64,000 nucleotides of DNA from positions 1 through 64,000 of the forward strand of contig NZ_PDHO01000028.1 in assembly GCF_002887815.1 (NCBI RefSeq). The letters are read 5' to 3'. The translations under genes were made by a program, and so were the position numbers. Position 1 is the first letter of the stretch. Each line of letters begins with the position of its first letter. This stretch comes from Mycobacterium sp. ENV421 (GTDB lineage: Bacteria; Actinomycetota; Actinomycetes; Mycobacteriales; Mycobacteriaceae). This document shows positions 25,980 through 35,835 of the stretch, piece by piece. The notes below the pieces were generated by a model. That model saw only the letters and a program-made list of their open reading frames with translations. It did not search any database and was not told where the DNA came from.

Positions 25980-28900
25980 CTACCTGGGTTTGGCCAGCGG
26001 GAACGGGAGGGTCTCGCGGATGCTGCGGCCGGTGATCAGCATGACCACGCGGTCGACACCGACGCCGAGGCCGCCGGTCGGTGGCATGGCGTATTCCATT
26101 GCCTGCAGGAAGTCCTCGTCGAGTTCCATCGCCTCGGCGTCGCCGCCGGCGGCCAGCAGGGACTGCTCCTGCAGCCGGCGTCGCTGTTCGACCGGATCGG
26201 TCAGCTCGCTGTAGGCGGTGCCCAGTTCGACGCCCCACGCCACCAGGTCCCACCGCTCGGCGACCCCTGGCTTGCTGCGATGCGGGCGGGTCAGCGGCGA
26301 CACCGAGGTCGGGAAGTCGGTGTAGAACGTCGGTGCCTCGGTGTGTTCCTCCACCAGCCGCTCGTAGAGCTCGAGCACCACCGCCCCGCAGTCCCAGTGG
26401 GTCAGATACGGAATCCGCGCCGCATGGCACAACCGGCGCAGAACCTCCAGATCGGTGTGGGCGTCGATCTGTTCGCCGAGGGCTTCGGAGACGGCGTCGT
26501 GCACGGTCTTGACCGTCCACGTGCCGGAGATGTCGATCGGCTCGAGCACGTCGGGGGAGTCCTGGCTGGGCCGCATCACCACCGCGGAGCCGTTGGCGGC
26601 GATCGCGGCGTTCTGGATCAGTTCGCGGCAGCCGTCGATCCACACCCGGTAGTCGGCGTGCGCCTGGTAGGCCTCGAGCAGGGTGAACTCCGGGTTGTGG
26701 CTGAAGTCGACGCCCTCGTTGCGGAACGCCCGGCCCAACTCGAAGACCCGCTCGACGCCACCGACGCACAACCGCTTGAGATACAGCTCAGGGGCGATGC
26801 GCAGATAAAGGTCGAGGTCGTAGGCGTTGATGTGGGTTTTGAACGGCCGGGCGTTGGCTCCGCCGTGGATCTGCTGCAGGATCGGTGTCTCGACTTCGAG
26901 AAAACCCTTGTTGAACAAGGTGTCCCGGATCGAGTGCAGGACGTTGCTGCGTGCCCGGATGAGGTCGCGGGCTTCGGCGTTGATGGCGAGGTCGACGTAG
27001 CGCGCCCGGACCCGGGCTTCGGGATCCTGCAGGCCTTTCCACTTGTCGGGCAAGGGGCGCAGGCACTTTCCGAGCATGCGCCACTGCTGGACCAGCACCG
27101 ATCGGGTGCCGTTCTTGCTGTAGCCCATGTGCCCGGTCACCTCGACGAGATCACCGAGGTCGACGGCGGCGAAGTCGTCGGCGCCGCCGTCGAGCGTCGC
27201 CTTGTCCAACAGCAGTTGTACGTCGCCGGACCAGTCGCGCAGCTGGGCGAACACCACGCCGCCGTAGTCGCGGGCACGCAGGATTCGTCCCGCGACGCTG
27301 AGGGTGACGTCGTCGGCGGCGGCAAGTGCCTGGGCGACGGTATGGGTCGGCGGGCTACCCACCGGGTATGCGTCGATTCCGTTGCGCTGCAACGCTTCCA
27401 GTTTCGCCATCCGAACGCGGACCTGGTCCGGGAGGCGGTTGCGATGCCGGGTCTCGGGGTCGTGGGCGGGTTCGTCGACCGCATCGGGCGCCGTGCCGTC
27501 GGCGTGCAGCCGTCCCGACGCGGCCAGGTCCTCGGGGACTGCCGAATAGTGGCCGGTGTGCTGCTTGGTGCGCCGGGAGAACGGCAGCACCAGGAAGCCT
27601 TCGGCGATGACCGACGCGACGCCGACCCGCGGTACCAGCCGCGCGTCCTCGTAGCAGGCGTAGCGGGGTACCCACTGCGGTTGGTACTTCATGTTGGAGC
27701 GGTACAGCGTCTCCAGCTGCCACCACCTCGAGAAGAACACCAGCACGGCGCGCCACAGCCGAGCCACCGGGCCGGCGCCCAGCTGGGCGCCATGCTCGAA
27801 CGCGGCGCGGAACATCGCGAAGTTCAGCGAAACGCGGCTGACGCCAAGCTCTTCGGCGTTCTGCAGCAGTTCGGTGACCATGAGCTCGATGGTTCCGTTG
27901 GGGGACTGCGGCGAGCGGCGCATCAGATCCAGCGACAGCCCGTTGTTACCCCACGGCACCAGAGAGAGCATGGCGACCACGTCTTTTTCACCCTGTACGG
28001 CCTCGACCAACAGGCAGTCGCCGTCGGCGCGGTCACCGAGCCGGCCGAGCGCCATCGAGAAGCCGCGTTCGGTTTCGGTGTCGCGCCAGCCGTCGGCCCG
28101 GCTGATCACGGCGGCCATCTCCTCCGGAGAGAAGTCGCGATGCCGCCGGAACCGCACCGTCAGGCCTGCGCGGCGGGCACGGGTGACGGCCTGGCGCACC
28201 GCGCGCATGTCGGACCCGGACAGATGGAACTGGTCGGGGTAGAGGATCGCCTCGTCACCGAGTTGGAGCGCGTTGAGCCCGGCTTCGCGGAAAGCTTGGG
28301 CGCCTGTGGAACTCGCGCCCATCACCCCGGGTGCCCAGCCGTACTCCTGGCATAGCGACAGCCATGCGGCGATGGCCTGCGGCCAGGCGCGCGGGTCGCC
28401 GATCGGGTCCCCGCTGGCCAGGCAGACCCCGACCTCGACGCGGTAGGTGATCGCGGCGCGCCCGGTGGCGGCGAACACCACGGACTTGTCCCGACGGGTG
28501 GCGAAATAGCCGAGGGAGTCGTTCTTGCCGTACACCTGCAGCAGTCCGCGGATGGCGGACTCGTCCTCTCCGGTCAGCGCGTTCTCGGCGCGCTGGGATT
28601 GGAACAGCACGATCGCGGCCACCATCAGCGCCATGGCGCCGAACAGGCCGAGCAGTGCGTTGACGAAGGTGTGCGGATGGCCGGTGAAGGATTCGGAGCC
28701 GGCACCGGCGAACGCGCTGACGCGGTTGAGTGCGTACAGGAATCGGTCTTCGCGGGCCAGGGTGCCGGGGAAGAATTCGAGAACGGCCCAGCCGATCGCG
28801 GTGCCGACGGCCAAGCCGGCCACCAGCGCCGCGGCGGCCTTGACGAGAGCCCCACGGCGGACGCGCGCCCAGAATTCCTTGTAGGCCAGCACCAGTGCGA

Positions 28901-29276
28901 TCGCCGCGGCGACGTGGAACACCAGGCCGATGACCTCGCCGGCGTCCACGGCCGCGGTCTCGTCGCCGGTCAGCAGATCGGTGATGTTCCACACCGACGC
29001 GGCCAGCATGTAGAACACGAGAATCCACCAGGCGATGCGTTTGCGCGCCGCGAGCGCGGCGGCCAGCAGTATCAGGACGAAAGCCCACGCGAAGCTGGTG
29101 TCGGGAAAGTTGAACAGATAGCTGTTGATGAACTCCCGCGGTATCGCTATAACATGCCGCAAGATCGTCGAGACGCTCGACAGCAGCGACAGCGTTGCGA
29201 TCACGCCGATGATCCAGCCGGCCGCCGCGGGCACCCAGCGGAACCGTGAAGTTGGCCGACTCGTGGTGACGGTCAT
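25980..29276 (-). CDS. lysX: LysX: lysyl-phosphatidylglycerol synthetase fused to lysyl-tRNA synthetase
   Basis: Bifunctional protein of 1098 residues that charges tRNA-Lys and transfers lysine to phosphatidylglycerol, lowering membrane charge and giving resistance to cationic peptides. Residues about 15-220 are six or seven membrane segments, about 230-580 the MprF-type transferase domain, about 650-740 an anticodon-binding OB fold, and the rest a class II synthetase core with motif 2 FELGRAFRNEG and motif 3 GLGVGVDRVVML. ATG 29276 is preceded by a -10-like TAATAT (complement of 29290-29295). Mycobacteria usually have a separate housekeeping lysS as well. Confidence 0.95.
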   Translation of the reverse strand: MTVTTSRPTSRFRWVPAAAGWIIGVIATLSLLSSVSTILRHVIAIPREFINSYLFNFPDTSFAWAFVLILLAAALAARKRIAWWILVFYMLAASVWNITDLLTGDETAAVDAGEVIGLVFHVAAAIALVLAYKEFWARVRRGALVKAAAALVAGLAVGTAIGWAVLEFFPGTLAREDRFLYALNRVSAFAGAGSESFTGHPHTFVNALLGLFGAMALMVAAIVLFQSQRAENALTGEDESAIRGLLQVYGKNDSLGYFATRRDKSVVFAATGRAAITYRVEVGVCLASGDPIGDPRAWPQAIAAWLSLCQEYGWAPGVMGASSTGAQAFREAGLNALQLGDEAILYPDQFHLSGSDMRAVRQAVTRARRAGLTVRFRRHRDFSPEEMAAVISRADGWRDTETERGFSMALGRLGDRADGDCLLVEAVQGEKDVVAMLSLVPWGNNGLSLDLMRRSPQSPNGTIELMVTELLQNAEELGVSRVSLNFAMFRAAFEHGAQLGAGPVARLWRAVLVFFSRWWQLETLYRSNMKYQPQWVPRYACYEDARLVPRVGVASVIAEGFLVLPFSRRTKQHTGHYSAVPEDLAASGRLHADGTAPDAVDEPAHDPETRHRNRLPDQVRVRMAKLEALQRNGIDAYPVGSPPTHTVAQALAAADDVTLSVAGRILRARDYGGVVFAQLRDWSGDVQLLLDKATLDGGADDFAAVDLGDLVEVTGHMGYSKNGTRSVLVQQWRMLGKCLRPLPDKWKGLQDPEARVRARYVDLAINAEARDLIRARSNVLHSIRDTLFNKGFLEVETPILQQIHGGANARPFKTHINAYDLDLYLRIAPELYLKRLCVGGVERVFELGRAFRNEGVDFSHNPEFTLLEAYQAHADYRVWIDGCRELIQNAAIAANGSAVVMRPSQDSPDVLEPIDISGTWTVKTVHDAVSEALGEQIDAHTDLEVLRRLCHAARIPYLTHWDCGAVVLELYERLVEEHTEAPTFYTDFPTSVSPLTRPHRSKPGVAERWDLVAWGVELGTAYSELTDPVEQRRRLQEQSLLAAGGDAEAMELDEDFLQAMEYAMPPTGGLGVGVDRVVMLITGRSIRETLPFPLAKPR

Positions 29277-29323
29277 AGTGCCGCCGAGGATATTACTTCG
29301 ACATTCGGATTGTCTGTGGTGTG

Positions 29324-29659
29324 CTACCAGACAGGCCCGGTGTATTTCTCGCCCGGACCGTGGCCAGGTTCATCCGGGGCAACGCTGGCTTCCCGGAACG
29401 CCAGCTGCAGACTCTTGAGTCCATCGCGCACCGGGCCGGCGTGCGGGCCGAGATACTCCGCGGAGGCGGTCACCAAGCCGGCCAGCGCGGTGATCAGCCG
29501 GCGGGCCTCGTCGAGGTCGCGGTGTTCGCTGGTGTCGGGATCAGGGGAGGAGAGCCCGATTTTCTCCGCCGCCGCGCTCATCAGCATCACGGCGGCACGG
29601 GTGATCACTTCCACGGCCGGGATGTCGCCCAGCTCGCGGATGCTAGTTGGATCCGTCAT
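29324..29659 (-). CDS. DUF1844 family protein
   Basis: Small protein of 111 residues with the DUF1844 pattern: MTDPTSIRELGDIPAVEVITRAAVMLMSAAAEKIGL, then DEARRLITALAGLVTASAEYLG. The family has no known function and typically lies next to infC in actinobacteria. ATG 29659 fits the family N-terminus; a longer frame to 29737 would overlap the infC leader. Divergent from infC and 47 bp upstream of lysX on the same strand. Confidence 0.85.
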   Translation of the reverse strand: MTDPTSIRELGDIPAVEVITRAAVMLMSAAAEKIGLSSPDPDTSEHRDLDEARRLITALAGLVTASAEYLGPHAGPVRDGLKSLQLAFREASVAPDEPGHGPGEKYTGPVW

Positions 29660-29770
29660 GCCTGCTAGACTGGCATGCACGACCGTCCCGGCGTACGCCA
29701 GGACAGCAAGTGGAGTCCCGCTCCCACCGTCGGCCACGGATGTTTCCGCAGGTACAACGGTTCCGGTCGC

Positions 29771-29856
29771 GGATACCGCAATGGTATCCGTTCTGCGGTT
29801 TCGCAGGCGGCGTCAGCCGCGATCGGTCGGCATCGGGCCCTGCTTTATGCAGGGCC
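29771..29856 (+). promoter_or_regulatory. Hairpin-rich leader upstream of infC
   Basis: Four perfect hairpins lie in a row: GGATACC-gcaat-GGTATCC (29771-29789), CTGCG-gttt-CGCAG (29793-29806), GCGGC-gtca-GCCGC (29807-29820) and GGCCCTGC-tttat-GCAGGGCC (29836-29856). They fall in the 281-bp gap before the IF3-L35-L20 operon, which in many bacteria has an autoregulated leader. A -10-like TAGACT at 29666-29671 would give a long 5' UTR containing all four. Regulatory action is inferred. Confidence 0.6.
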
Positions 29857-29940
29857 TTCTCGCTGATGGCGTGGTTTCTCCCGGCTGTTTCCTTGTGACA
29901 TCGCGGTGGTCCGAAAAGGAAACCGAACCAGGGAGGCCCC

Positions 29941-30543
<603 letters not shown>

Positions 30544-30572
30544 GCCCCGAGACTACGTAGAACTGAGGACCA

Positions 30573-30767
30573 ATGCCCAAGGCCAAGACTCATAGCGGAG
30601 CATCGAAGCGCTTCCGCAAGACCGGCACCGGGAAGATCGTGCGGCAGAAGGCGAACCGTCGCCACCTGCTCGAGCACAAGGCCACCAAGCGCACCCGTCG
30701 CCTGGACGGTCGCACTGTCGTGGCGGCGAACGACGCCAAGCGCGTCAACGCGATGCTGAACGGCTAA
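30573..30767 (+). CDS. rpmI: 50S ribosomal protein L35
   Basis: Complete 64-residue basic protein with the L35 pattern MPKAKTHSGASKRFRKTGTG and RRHLLEHKATKRTRRL. It follows infC by 29 bp and precedes rplT in the conserved order. ATG 30573 is preceded by GAGGA. Confidence 0.97.
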   Translation: MPKAKTHSGASKRFRKTGTGKIVRQKANRRHLLEHKATKRTRRLDGRTVVAANDAKRVNAMLNG

Positions 30768-30815
30768 GCGCCGTAACCCTCAACTTTCTGACCGAACGAG
30801 AATAGGAACACCCCA

Positions 30816-31205
30816 ATGGCACGCGTGAAGCGCGCACTCAATGCCCAGAAGAAGCGGCGCACAGTACTCAAGGCGTCGAAGGGCTACCGCGGCCAGCGCT
30901 CGCGGCTCTACCGCAAAGCCAAAGAGCAGCAGCTGCATTCGCTGACCTACGCCTACCGGGACCGTCGCGCCCGCAAGGGTGAGTTCCGCAAGCTGTGGAT
31001 CTCCCGCATCAACGCGGCTGCCCGCGCCAATGACATCACCTACAACCGGTTGATCCAGGGCCTGAAGGCCGCCGGTGTCGAGGTCGACCGCAAGAACCTC
31101 GCCGAGATCGCCGTCAGTGATCCCGCTGCGTTCACCGCGCTGGTCGAGGTCGCCAAGGCTGCGCTGCCGGAGGACGTCAACGCTCCCTCCGGTGAAGCCG
31201 CCTGA
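30816..31205 (+). CDS. rplT: 50S ribosomal protein L20
   Basis: Complete protein of 129 residues beginning [20 protein letters not shown] and containing [21 protein letters not shown] and [17 protein letters not shown]20 binds 23S rRNA early in 50S assembly and, in several bacteria, represses its own operon. The extreme 3' end overlaps the tsnR start by 14 bp. Confidence 0.97.
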
Positions 31206-32022
31206 CATTTCGGAGTCAGAGGCACTCACTGAACGATCCGCCCGGGTGGCGGCTGCAGTAAAACTGCAGCGCCACACCGGGCGTCGTCGTGCTGGGCGCT
31301 TTTTGGCCGAGGGGCCCAACCTGGTCGAGGCTGCGGGCCGGCGTGGACTGGTGATCGAGGTGTTCGCCACCGATGCCGCCGTGCAGCGCCATGCCCAGTT
31401 GCTCACCGGGTTGACTGTCCACCGGGTGACCGAGCGCGCGGCCAAAGCGCTCTCGGAGACGGTGACGCCCTCGGGGCTGGTCGCGGTGTGTACGACGCCC
31501 GACGGCGATATAGATGCGGTGCTGGCTGACCAGCCGCCGTTGGTGGTGGTGGCGGTCGAACTGTCGGAGCCGGGTAACGCCGGAACCCTGATCCGGTTGG
31601 CCGACGCGATGGGAGCCGCGGCGGTGGTGTTCACCGGGCACAGCGTGGATCCCTACAACGGCAAGGTCTTGCGGTCCTCGGCGGGCAGCATCTTCGCGGT
31701 ACCGGTGGTGGTCGCCGACGATGTCGAGGACGTTTTCGCCCGGCTGCGCGACGCGGGCCTGCAGGTGCTGGCGACGACGCTGGACGGCGAGACGAGCCTG
31801 GACGACGCCGATCCGGTCCTGGCCGCGCCGACCGCCTGGGTGTTCGGGCCAGAAGCGCAAGGCCTGTCGGCTGAGGTTGCCGCGCTGGCCGACCGGCGGG
31901 TGACGATCCCGATGACCGGCGGCGCTGAAAGCCTGAATGTTGCTGCCGCTGCGGCTATTTGCCTGTATCAGAGCGCGCGTGTCCAGCGCGCCGGCGACAG
32001 CTCATGCACAATGGCGGAATGA
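31192..32022 (+). CDS. tsnR: SpoU-family rRNA methyltransferase
   Basis: 2'-O-ribose methyltransferase of about 276 residues. The N-terminal substrate-recognition domain includes [18 protein letters not shown]; the C-terminal SPOUT knot has [23 protein letters not shown], then FGPEAQGLS and [21 protein letters not shown], which bind S-adenosylmethionine. M. tuberculosis Rv1644 has the same place. GTG 31192 lies within rplT and is the nearest start to the conserved [14 protein letters not shown]; the exact start is unsure. Whether it confers thiostrepton resistance or simply modifies rRNA is not known. Its stop overlaps the next gene (ATGA). Confidence 0.85.
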
Positions 32023-34298
32023 GTTCGGCTCGGCACATCGGATTACCAGTCACCCGGATCGAGGGTCGGGACAAGGTGACCGGGCGTGCCCGCTACACGG
32101 CCGACACCGTCGTGAAGGGGGTGGCCTATGCCACGGTGGTGCAGTCCCGGATCGCCCATGGCGCCGTGACCGTCGAATCGCTGCGGGAGAGCGCAGCACG
32201 CGCGGCCGCGGCACCGGGCGTGCTGCATGTGGTGACTCCGTTGAACTGTCCCGTGCTGCATCGACTGCCGGATGACGTCACGTTCGACCTGCCGATGGAG
32301 CGCCGGCCGCCGCTGTCGGATCTGACGGTCCAGCACGTCGGCCAGCACATGGCCGTGGTGGTGGCCGATTCGCCGGAAAACGCCACCCATGCGGCATCGT
32401 TGTTCAACCTGCGTTACGAGGTGCAACCGGCTGCGTTGGCCATCGACGAGGTGCTCGGCGCCACCCCGGCGCCGGATGAGAAGGACGGCCAGATCCGTTA
32501 CGGCAGTTACCTTCCGGATCACTTCGTGAAGCTGGCCGAGGAAAAACTGCAAGACCATCGCGGACCCGGTGACGAACCGACCGGCGCGGCACGCGTCGAT
32601 GTCAGTTACACGACACCGCTCAATGCGCACTATCCGATCGAACTCTCGGCCACCATTGCGGCGTGGGACGGCGATCAGCTCACCGTGCATGACACGACTC
32701 GGTGGATCACGGGTGAACGTGCGGCGCTGGCCGCCTACCTGGGCATCCCGGAACCTCACGTCCGGGTGATCGCACCCCTGGTCGGCGGCGCGTTCGGGTC
32801 GAAAAGCTTTCTGTGGATGCATGTGGTGTTGTGCGCGGTCGCCGCGCGGGAGATCGGGCGTCCGGTCAAACTCGTCCTCACCCGCGACCAGATGTTCTCC
32901 TCGACCGGGCATCGGCCTCGGACCCGCCAGCAGATCCGTCTGGTCGCAAGCGAAGACGGCGCGCTTCGCAGCGTCGAGCATCACACGGTCACCGAGACGT
33001 CCACGGTGGCCCACTTCTGCGAGCCTGCCGGGCTGTCCAGCCGCATCCTCTACCAGACACCGCGACTGGTGGTCTCCCACCGGACCGCTCGAATCAACGC
33101 TCCCACACCATGTTTCATGCGCGGACCGGGGGAGGCGCCCGGACTTTTCGCGCTGGAATCCGCGATGGACGAACTCGCCGTCGACCTCGGTATGGACCCG
33201 TTGGAACTCCGCATCCGCAACCACGCCGATGCCGACCAGGCCAGCGGCAAACCATGGTCGGGTAAGCATCTCCTGGACTGTTACGACCTCGGGGCGCGGC
33301 GGTTCGGCTGGGATAAACGCCCTCTGCAACCGCGATCGTTGTCCGACAACGGAATTCAACTCGGCTGGGGCATGGCCACCGCGACGTATCCAGGTCGTCG
33401 GATGCCGGCCTCGTGCAGCGTGACCACGGCCGCTGACGGTTCGGTGCGGTTCGCTTCGGCCACCCACGAGATCGGCACCGGGGTGCGCACCGTGATGTGT
33501 CAGGTCGCCGCCGACGCCACGGGTCTGTCGTTGTCGTCCGTCACATTCGATTCCGGCGACTCGGTGTTTCCGGATGCCCCGTACAGCGGAGCGTCGCAGA
33601 CCACGGCCACGGTCGGGTCGGCCGTCCATGCCGCGGCCACCCGATGGGGAGATCGGTTGCGCGCATTGCTGGCTGCCGATGAGAGCACACCGTTCCACCG
33701 GGCAGGCGACATCCGGTTGGTCGACGGCGATGTGGTCTCTGCGGGCCACCGGATGGCGGTCGCCGACGTGATCGCGAACGGTGGACAGCATTACCTGGAC
33801 GAGCTGAGTTTCACCGCCTCGGTCGACGGCGGTCAGCAGCGCGACAGCGTCTCGCAGTCGTTCGGCGCGCACTTCTGCGAAGTCGAGGTCGACGAGGACA
33901 TCGGACGGGCGACGGTGACCCGCTGGGTTGCGGTGATGGACTGCGGCCGCGTCCTCAACCCCGCACTGGCCCGCAATCAGGTGATGGGCGGCATCACGTT
34001 CGGCGTCGGGATGGCGCTGCTGGAACAGGTGCCGTACGACTCCAGGACCTCGCAACTCATCGGTGAGTACTACGTCCCGACGCACGCCGACCGGCCTGAC
34101 TTCGACATCACGTTCATCGACGAGCCCGACCTCGGCCTGGACCCGATCGGCGTCCGTGGGATCGGTGAGATCGGCGCCTGCGGCGTCGCCGCCGCGGTGG
34201 CCAACGCGACCTTCCACGCCACCGGCCGCAGGATCCGCGACCTGCCGATCACAGTGGAACAGTTGATGATTCACGACGTCGCGAGTCAGGGGAGCTGA
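32019..34298 (+). CDS. Molybdopterin-binding subunit, aldehyde/xanthine dehydrogenase family
   Basis: Large catalytic subunit of 759 residues. It shows the family N-terminus GLPVTRIEGRDKVTGRARYTAD, the molybdopterin contact region VAPLVGGAFGSK-like IAPLVGGAFGSKSFLWMH, FMRGPGEAPGLFALESAMDELA, and the C-terminal GIGEIGACGVAAAVANA with the catalytic glutamate. With the next two genes it forms a complete PaoABC/YagTSR-like oxidoreductase for aldehydes or N-heterocycles. ATG 32019 overlaps the tsnR stop (ATGA). The three-gene set is not found between tsnR and pheS in M. tuberculosis. No maturation factor is encoded nearby. Confidence 0.85.
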   Translation: MSSARHIGLPVTRIEGRDKVTGRARYTADTVVKGVAYATVVQSRIAHGAVTVESLRESAARAAAAPGVLHVVTPLNCPVLHRLPDDVTFDLPMERRPPLSDLTVQHVGQHMAVVVADSPENATHAASLFNLRYEVQPAALAIDEVLGATPAPDEKDGQIRYGSYLPDHFVKLAEEKLQDHRGPGDEPTGAARVDVSYTTPLNAHYPIELSATIAAWDGDQLTVHDTTRWITGERAALAAYLGIPEPHVRVIAPLVGGAFGSKSFLWMHVVLCAVAAREIGRPVKLVLTRDQMFSSTGHRPRTRQQIRLVASEDGALRSVEHHTVTETSTVAHFCEPAGLSSRILYQTPRLVVSHRTARINAPTPCFMRGPGEAPGLFALESAMDELAVDLGMDPLELRIRNHADADQASGKPWSGKHLLDCYDLGARRFGWDKRPLQPRSLSDNGIQLGWGMATATYPGRRMPASCSVTTAADGSVRFASATHEIGTGVRTVMCQVAADATGLSLSSVTFDSGDSVFPDAPYSGASQTTATVGSAVHAAATRWGDRLRALLAADESTPFHRAGDIRLVDGDVVSAGHRMAVADVIANGGQHYLDELSFTASVDGGQQRDSVSQSFGAHFCEVEVDEDIGRATVTRWVAVMDCGRVLNPALARNQVMGGITFGVGMALLEQVPYDSRTSQLIGEYYVPTHADRPDFDITFIDEPDLGLDPIGVRGIGEIGACGVAAAVANATFHATGRRIRDLPITVEQLMIHDVASQGS

Positions 34299-34837
34299 TG
34301 GTATCCGAACACGGGATCGCCCTTCGCATCAACGGGACGCTGCACGAGATCACCGTCGACGTCCGGACCACACTGTTGGACCTGCTGCGTGAGCGGTTTG
34401 GGATGACCGGCACCAAGAAGGGGTGCGACCACGGCTTGTGCGGCGCCTGTACGGTGGCCGTCGACGGCGAGCGGATCGTCAGCTGCCTGGCGCTGGCCGT
34501 GTCGGTGGACGGGTCGGCGGTGACGACGATCGAAGGGATCGGGAGCGGCGATGCACTCGATCCGGTGCAAGAGGCCTTCCTCGACCACGACGGGTTTCAG
34601 TGCGGCTATTGCACTCCGGGCCAGATCTCGTCGGCGCATGCCATGCTGCGTGAGCACGCCCGCGGCGATCTGTCCGCGGCATCGTTCGACGGTGACCGCG
34701 ACGCCGCGCTCGCGGGTCACCCGGAGCTGACCGAGCACGAGATCCGGGAGCGGATGGCGGGCAACATCTGCCGATGCGGCGCCTACTCGAACATCGTCGA
34801 TGCCGTCGCAGCAGCCGCGAAGGTGACGTCGCAGTGA
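34298..34837 (+). CDS. [2Fe-2S] subunit of the molybdo-flavoenzyme
   Basis: Electron-transfer subunit of 179 residues with two iron-sulfur domains: the plant-ferredoxin type GCDHGLCGACTVAVDGERIVSC (key cysteines C-x4-C-x2-C...C) and the helical type QCGYCTPGQI...GNICRCGAY. There is no Tat signal peptide, unlike E. coli PaoA, so the enzyme should be cytoplasmic. Its ATG overlaps the upstream stop by one base (TGATG) and its stop overlaps the next start (GTGA). Confidence 0.92.
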   Translation: MVSEHGIALRINGTLHEITVDVRTTLLDLLRERFGMTGTKKGCDHGLCGACTVAVDGERIVSCLALAVSVDGSAVTTIEGIGSGDALDPVQEAFLDHDGFQCGYCTPGQISSAHAMLREHARGDLSAASFDGDRDAALAGHPELTEHEIRERMAGNICRCGAYSNIVDAVAAAAKVTSQ

Positions 34838-35835
34838 AAACCTTCGACTTCCGGCATGCGGTGTCGGTCGACGACGCGATCCGTTCCGTCGTCGAGACCG
34901 GCGGCGCGTACCTCGCCGGTGGCACGAACCTGGTCGACCTGATGAAAAACGGTGTGCTGCAGCCATCGGCGCTCGTCGACGTTCGACGCCTCGGGTTGAC
35001 CTCGGTGGTGAGTACCGACGCCGGCGGTGTGCGCATCGGTTCCGGGGTCACGAACAGCGCGTTGGCCAACCATCCGTTGATTCGGCGCCAGTACCCGGTG
35101 TTGTCGCACGCGATTCTCAGCGGCGCCACCACGCAGTTGCGCAACATGGCGACCGTGGGTGGCAACCTGCTGCAACGGACCCGCTGCCCCTACTTCATGC
35201 AAACCGAATTCGACCGCTGCAACAAACGGGTGGCCGGATCGGGATGCTCCGCACTCGAGGGGTTCAACCGCGAACACGCGCTGTTCGGGGGCAGCGAGCA
35301 GTGCGTGGCGACCAATCCCTCCGACATGGCCGTGGCGCTGGCGATCCTCGACGCCGTCGTCCATGTGCAGGGCCCAGACGGCGCCCGCAGTATCCCGATC
35401 GCGGACTTCTTCACGCTGCCCGAAGATACCCCGGATCGCGAAAATTGTTTGCGGACAGCGGAACTCATCACCGCTCTCGAGCTGCCACCGTCCGCATTTG
35501 CGGCGCACTCCTGGTACCTCAAGCTGCGTGATCGACACAGCTACGCCTTTGCGCTGGTGTCGGCGGCGGTAGGAGTCGAGCTGGTCGACGGGGTGATCGC
35601 ATCCGCAGCGATCGCGTTGGGTGGGGTCGCCCCGCGGCCGTGGCGGGTGCCCGCGGCCGAAGCGGCGTTGGTCGGCCTGCGGCCCGAGGATGCGGCGCTG
35701 CGCAGGGCCGGCGAGCAGGCGATGGCAGGCGCCCGGCCGCTGAGCCAGAATGCGTTCAAGGTCGCGCTCGGGCGCAGCGCGGTGCATCGAGCGCTGGTCC
35801 GGGCACTCGGTGCGGGCGGGGGGCCGGCCCACTAG
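34834..35835 (+). CDS. FAD-binding subunit with extra [4Fe-4S] motif, PaoB-like
   Basis: Flavin subunit of 333 residues. YLAGGTNLVDLM and NMATVGGNLLQRTRCPYF bind FAD. A cysteine set, C in RTRCPYFM, C in FDRCNKR, C in GSGCSAL and C in SEQCVATN, sits where E. coli PaoB carries an additional [4Fe-4S] cluster, so electrons may pass through three cofactors. GTG 34834 overlaps the previous stop. The stop codon lies two bases inside the left arm of the inverted-repeat element at 35834. Confidence 0.88.
   Translation: MKTFDFRHAVSVDDAIRSVVETGGAYLAGGTNLVDLMKNGVLQPSALVDVRRLGLTSVVSTDAGGVRIGSGVTNSALANHPLIRRQYPVLSHAILSGATTQLRNMATVGGNLLQRTRCPYFMQTEFDRCNKRVAGSGCSALEGFNREHALFGGSEQCVATNPSDMAVALAILDAVVHVQGPDGARSIPIADFFTLPEDTPDRENCLRTAELITALELPPSAFAAHSWYLKLRDRHSYAFALVSAAVGVELVDGVIASAAIALGGVAPRPWRVPAAEAALVGLRPEDAALRRAGEQAMAGARPLSQNAFKVALGRSAVHRALVRALGAGGGPAH

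Noticed and set aside
26280..28355. Plus-strand open frame of 691 codons opposite lysX.
   Set aside because: GC-rich shadow of a gene with clear LysX motifs; no family features of its own.
32043..34274. Minus-strand open frame of 743 codons opposite the molybdopterin subunit.
   Set aside because: Shadow of a gene with intact catalytic motifs and translational coupling on both sides.
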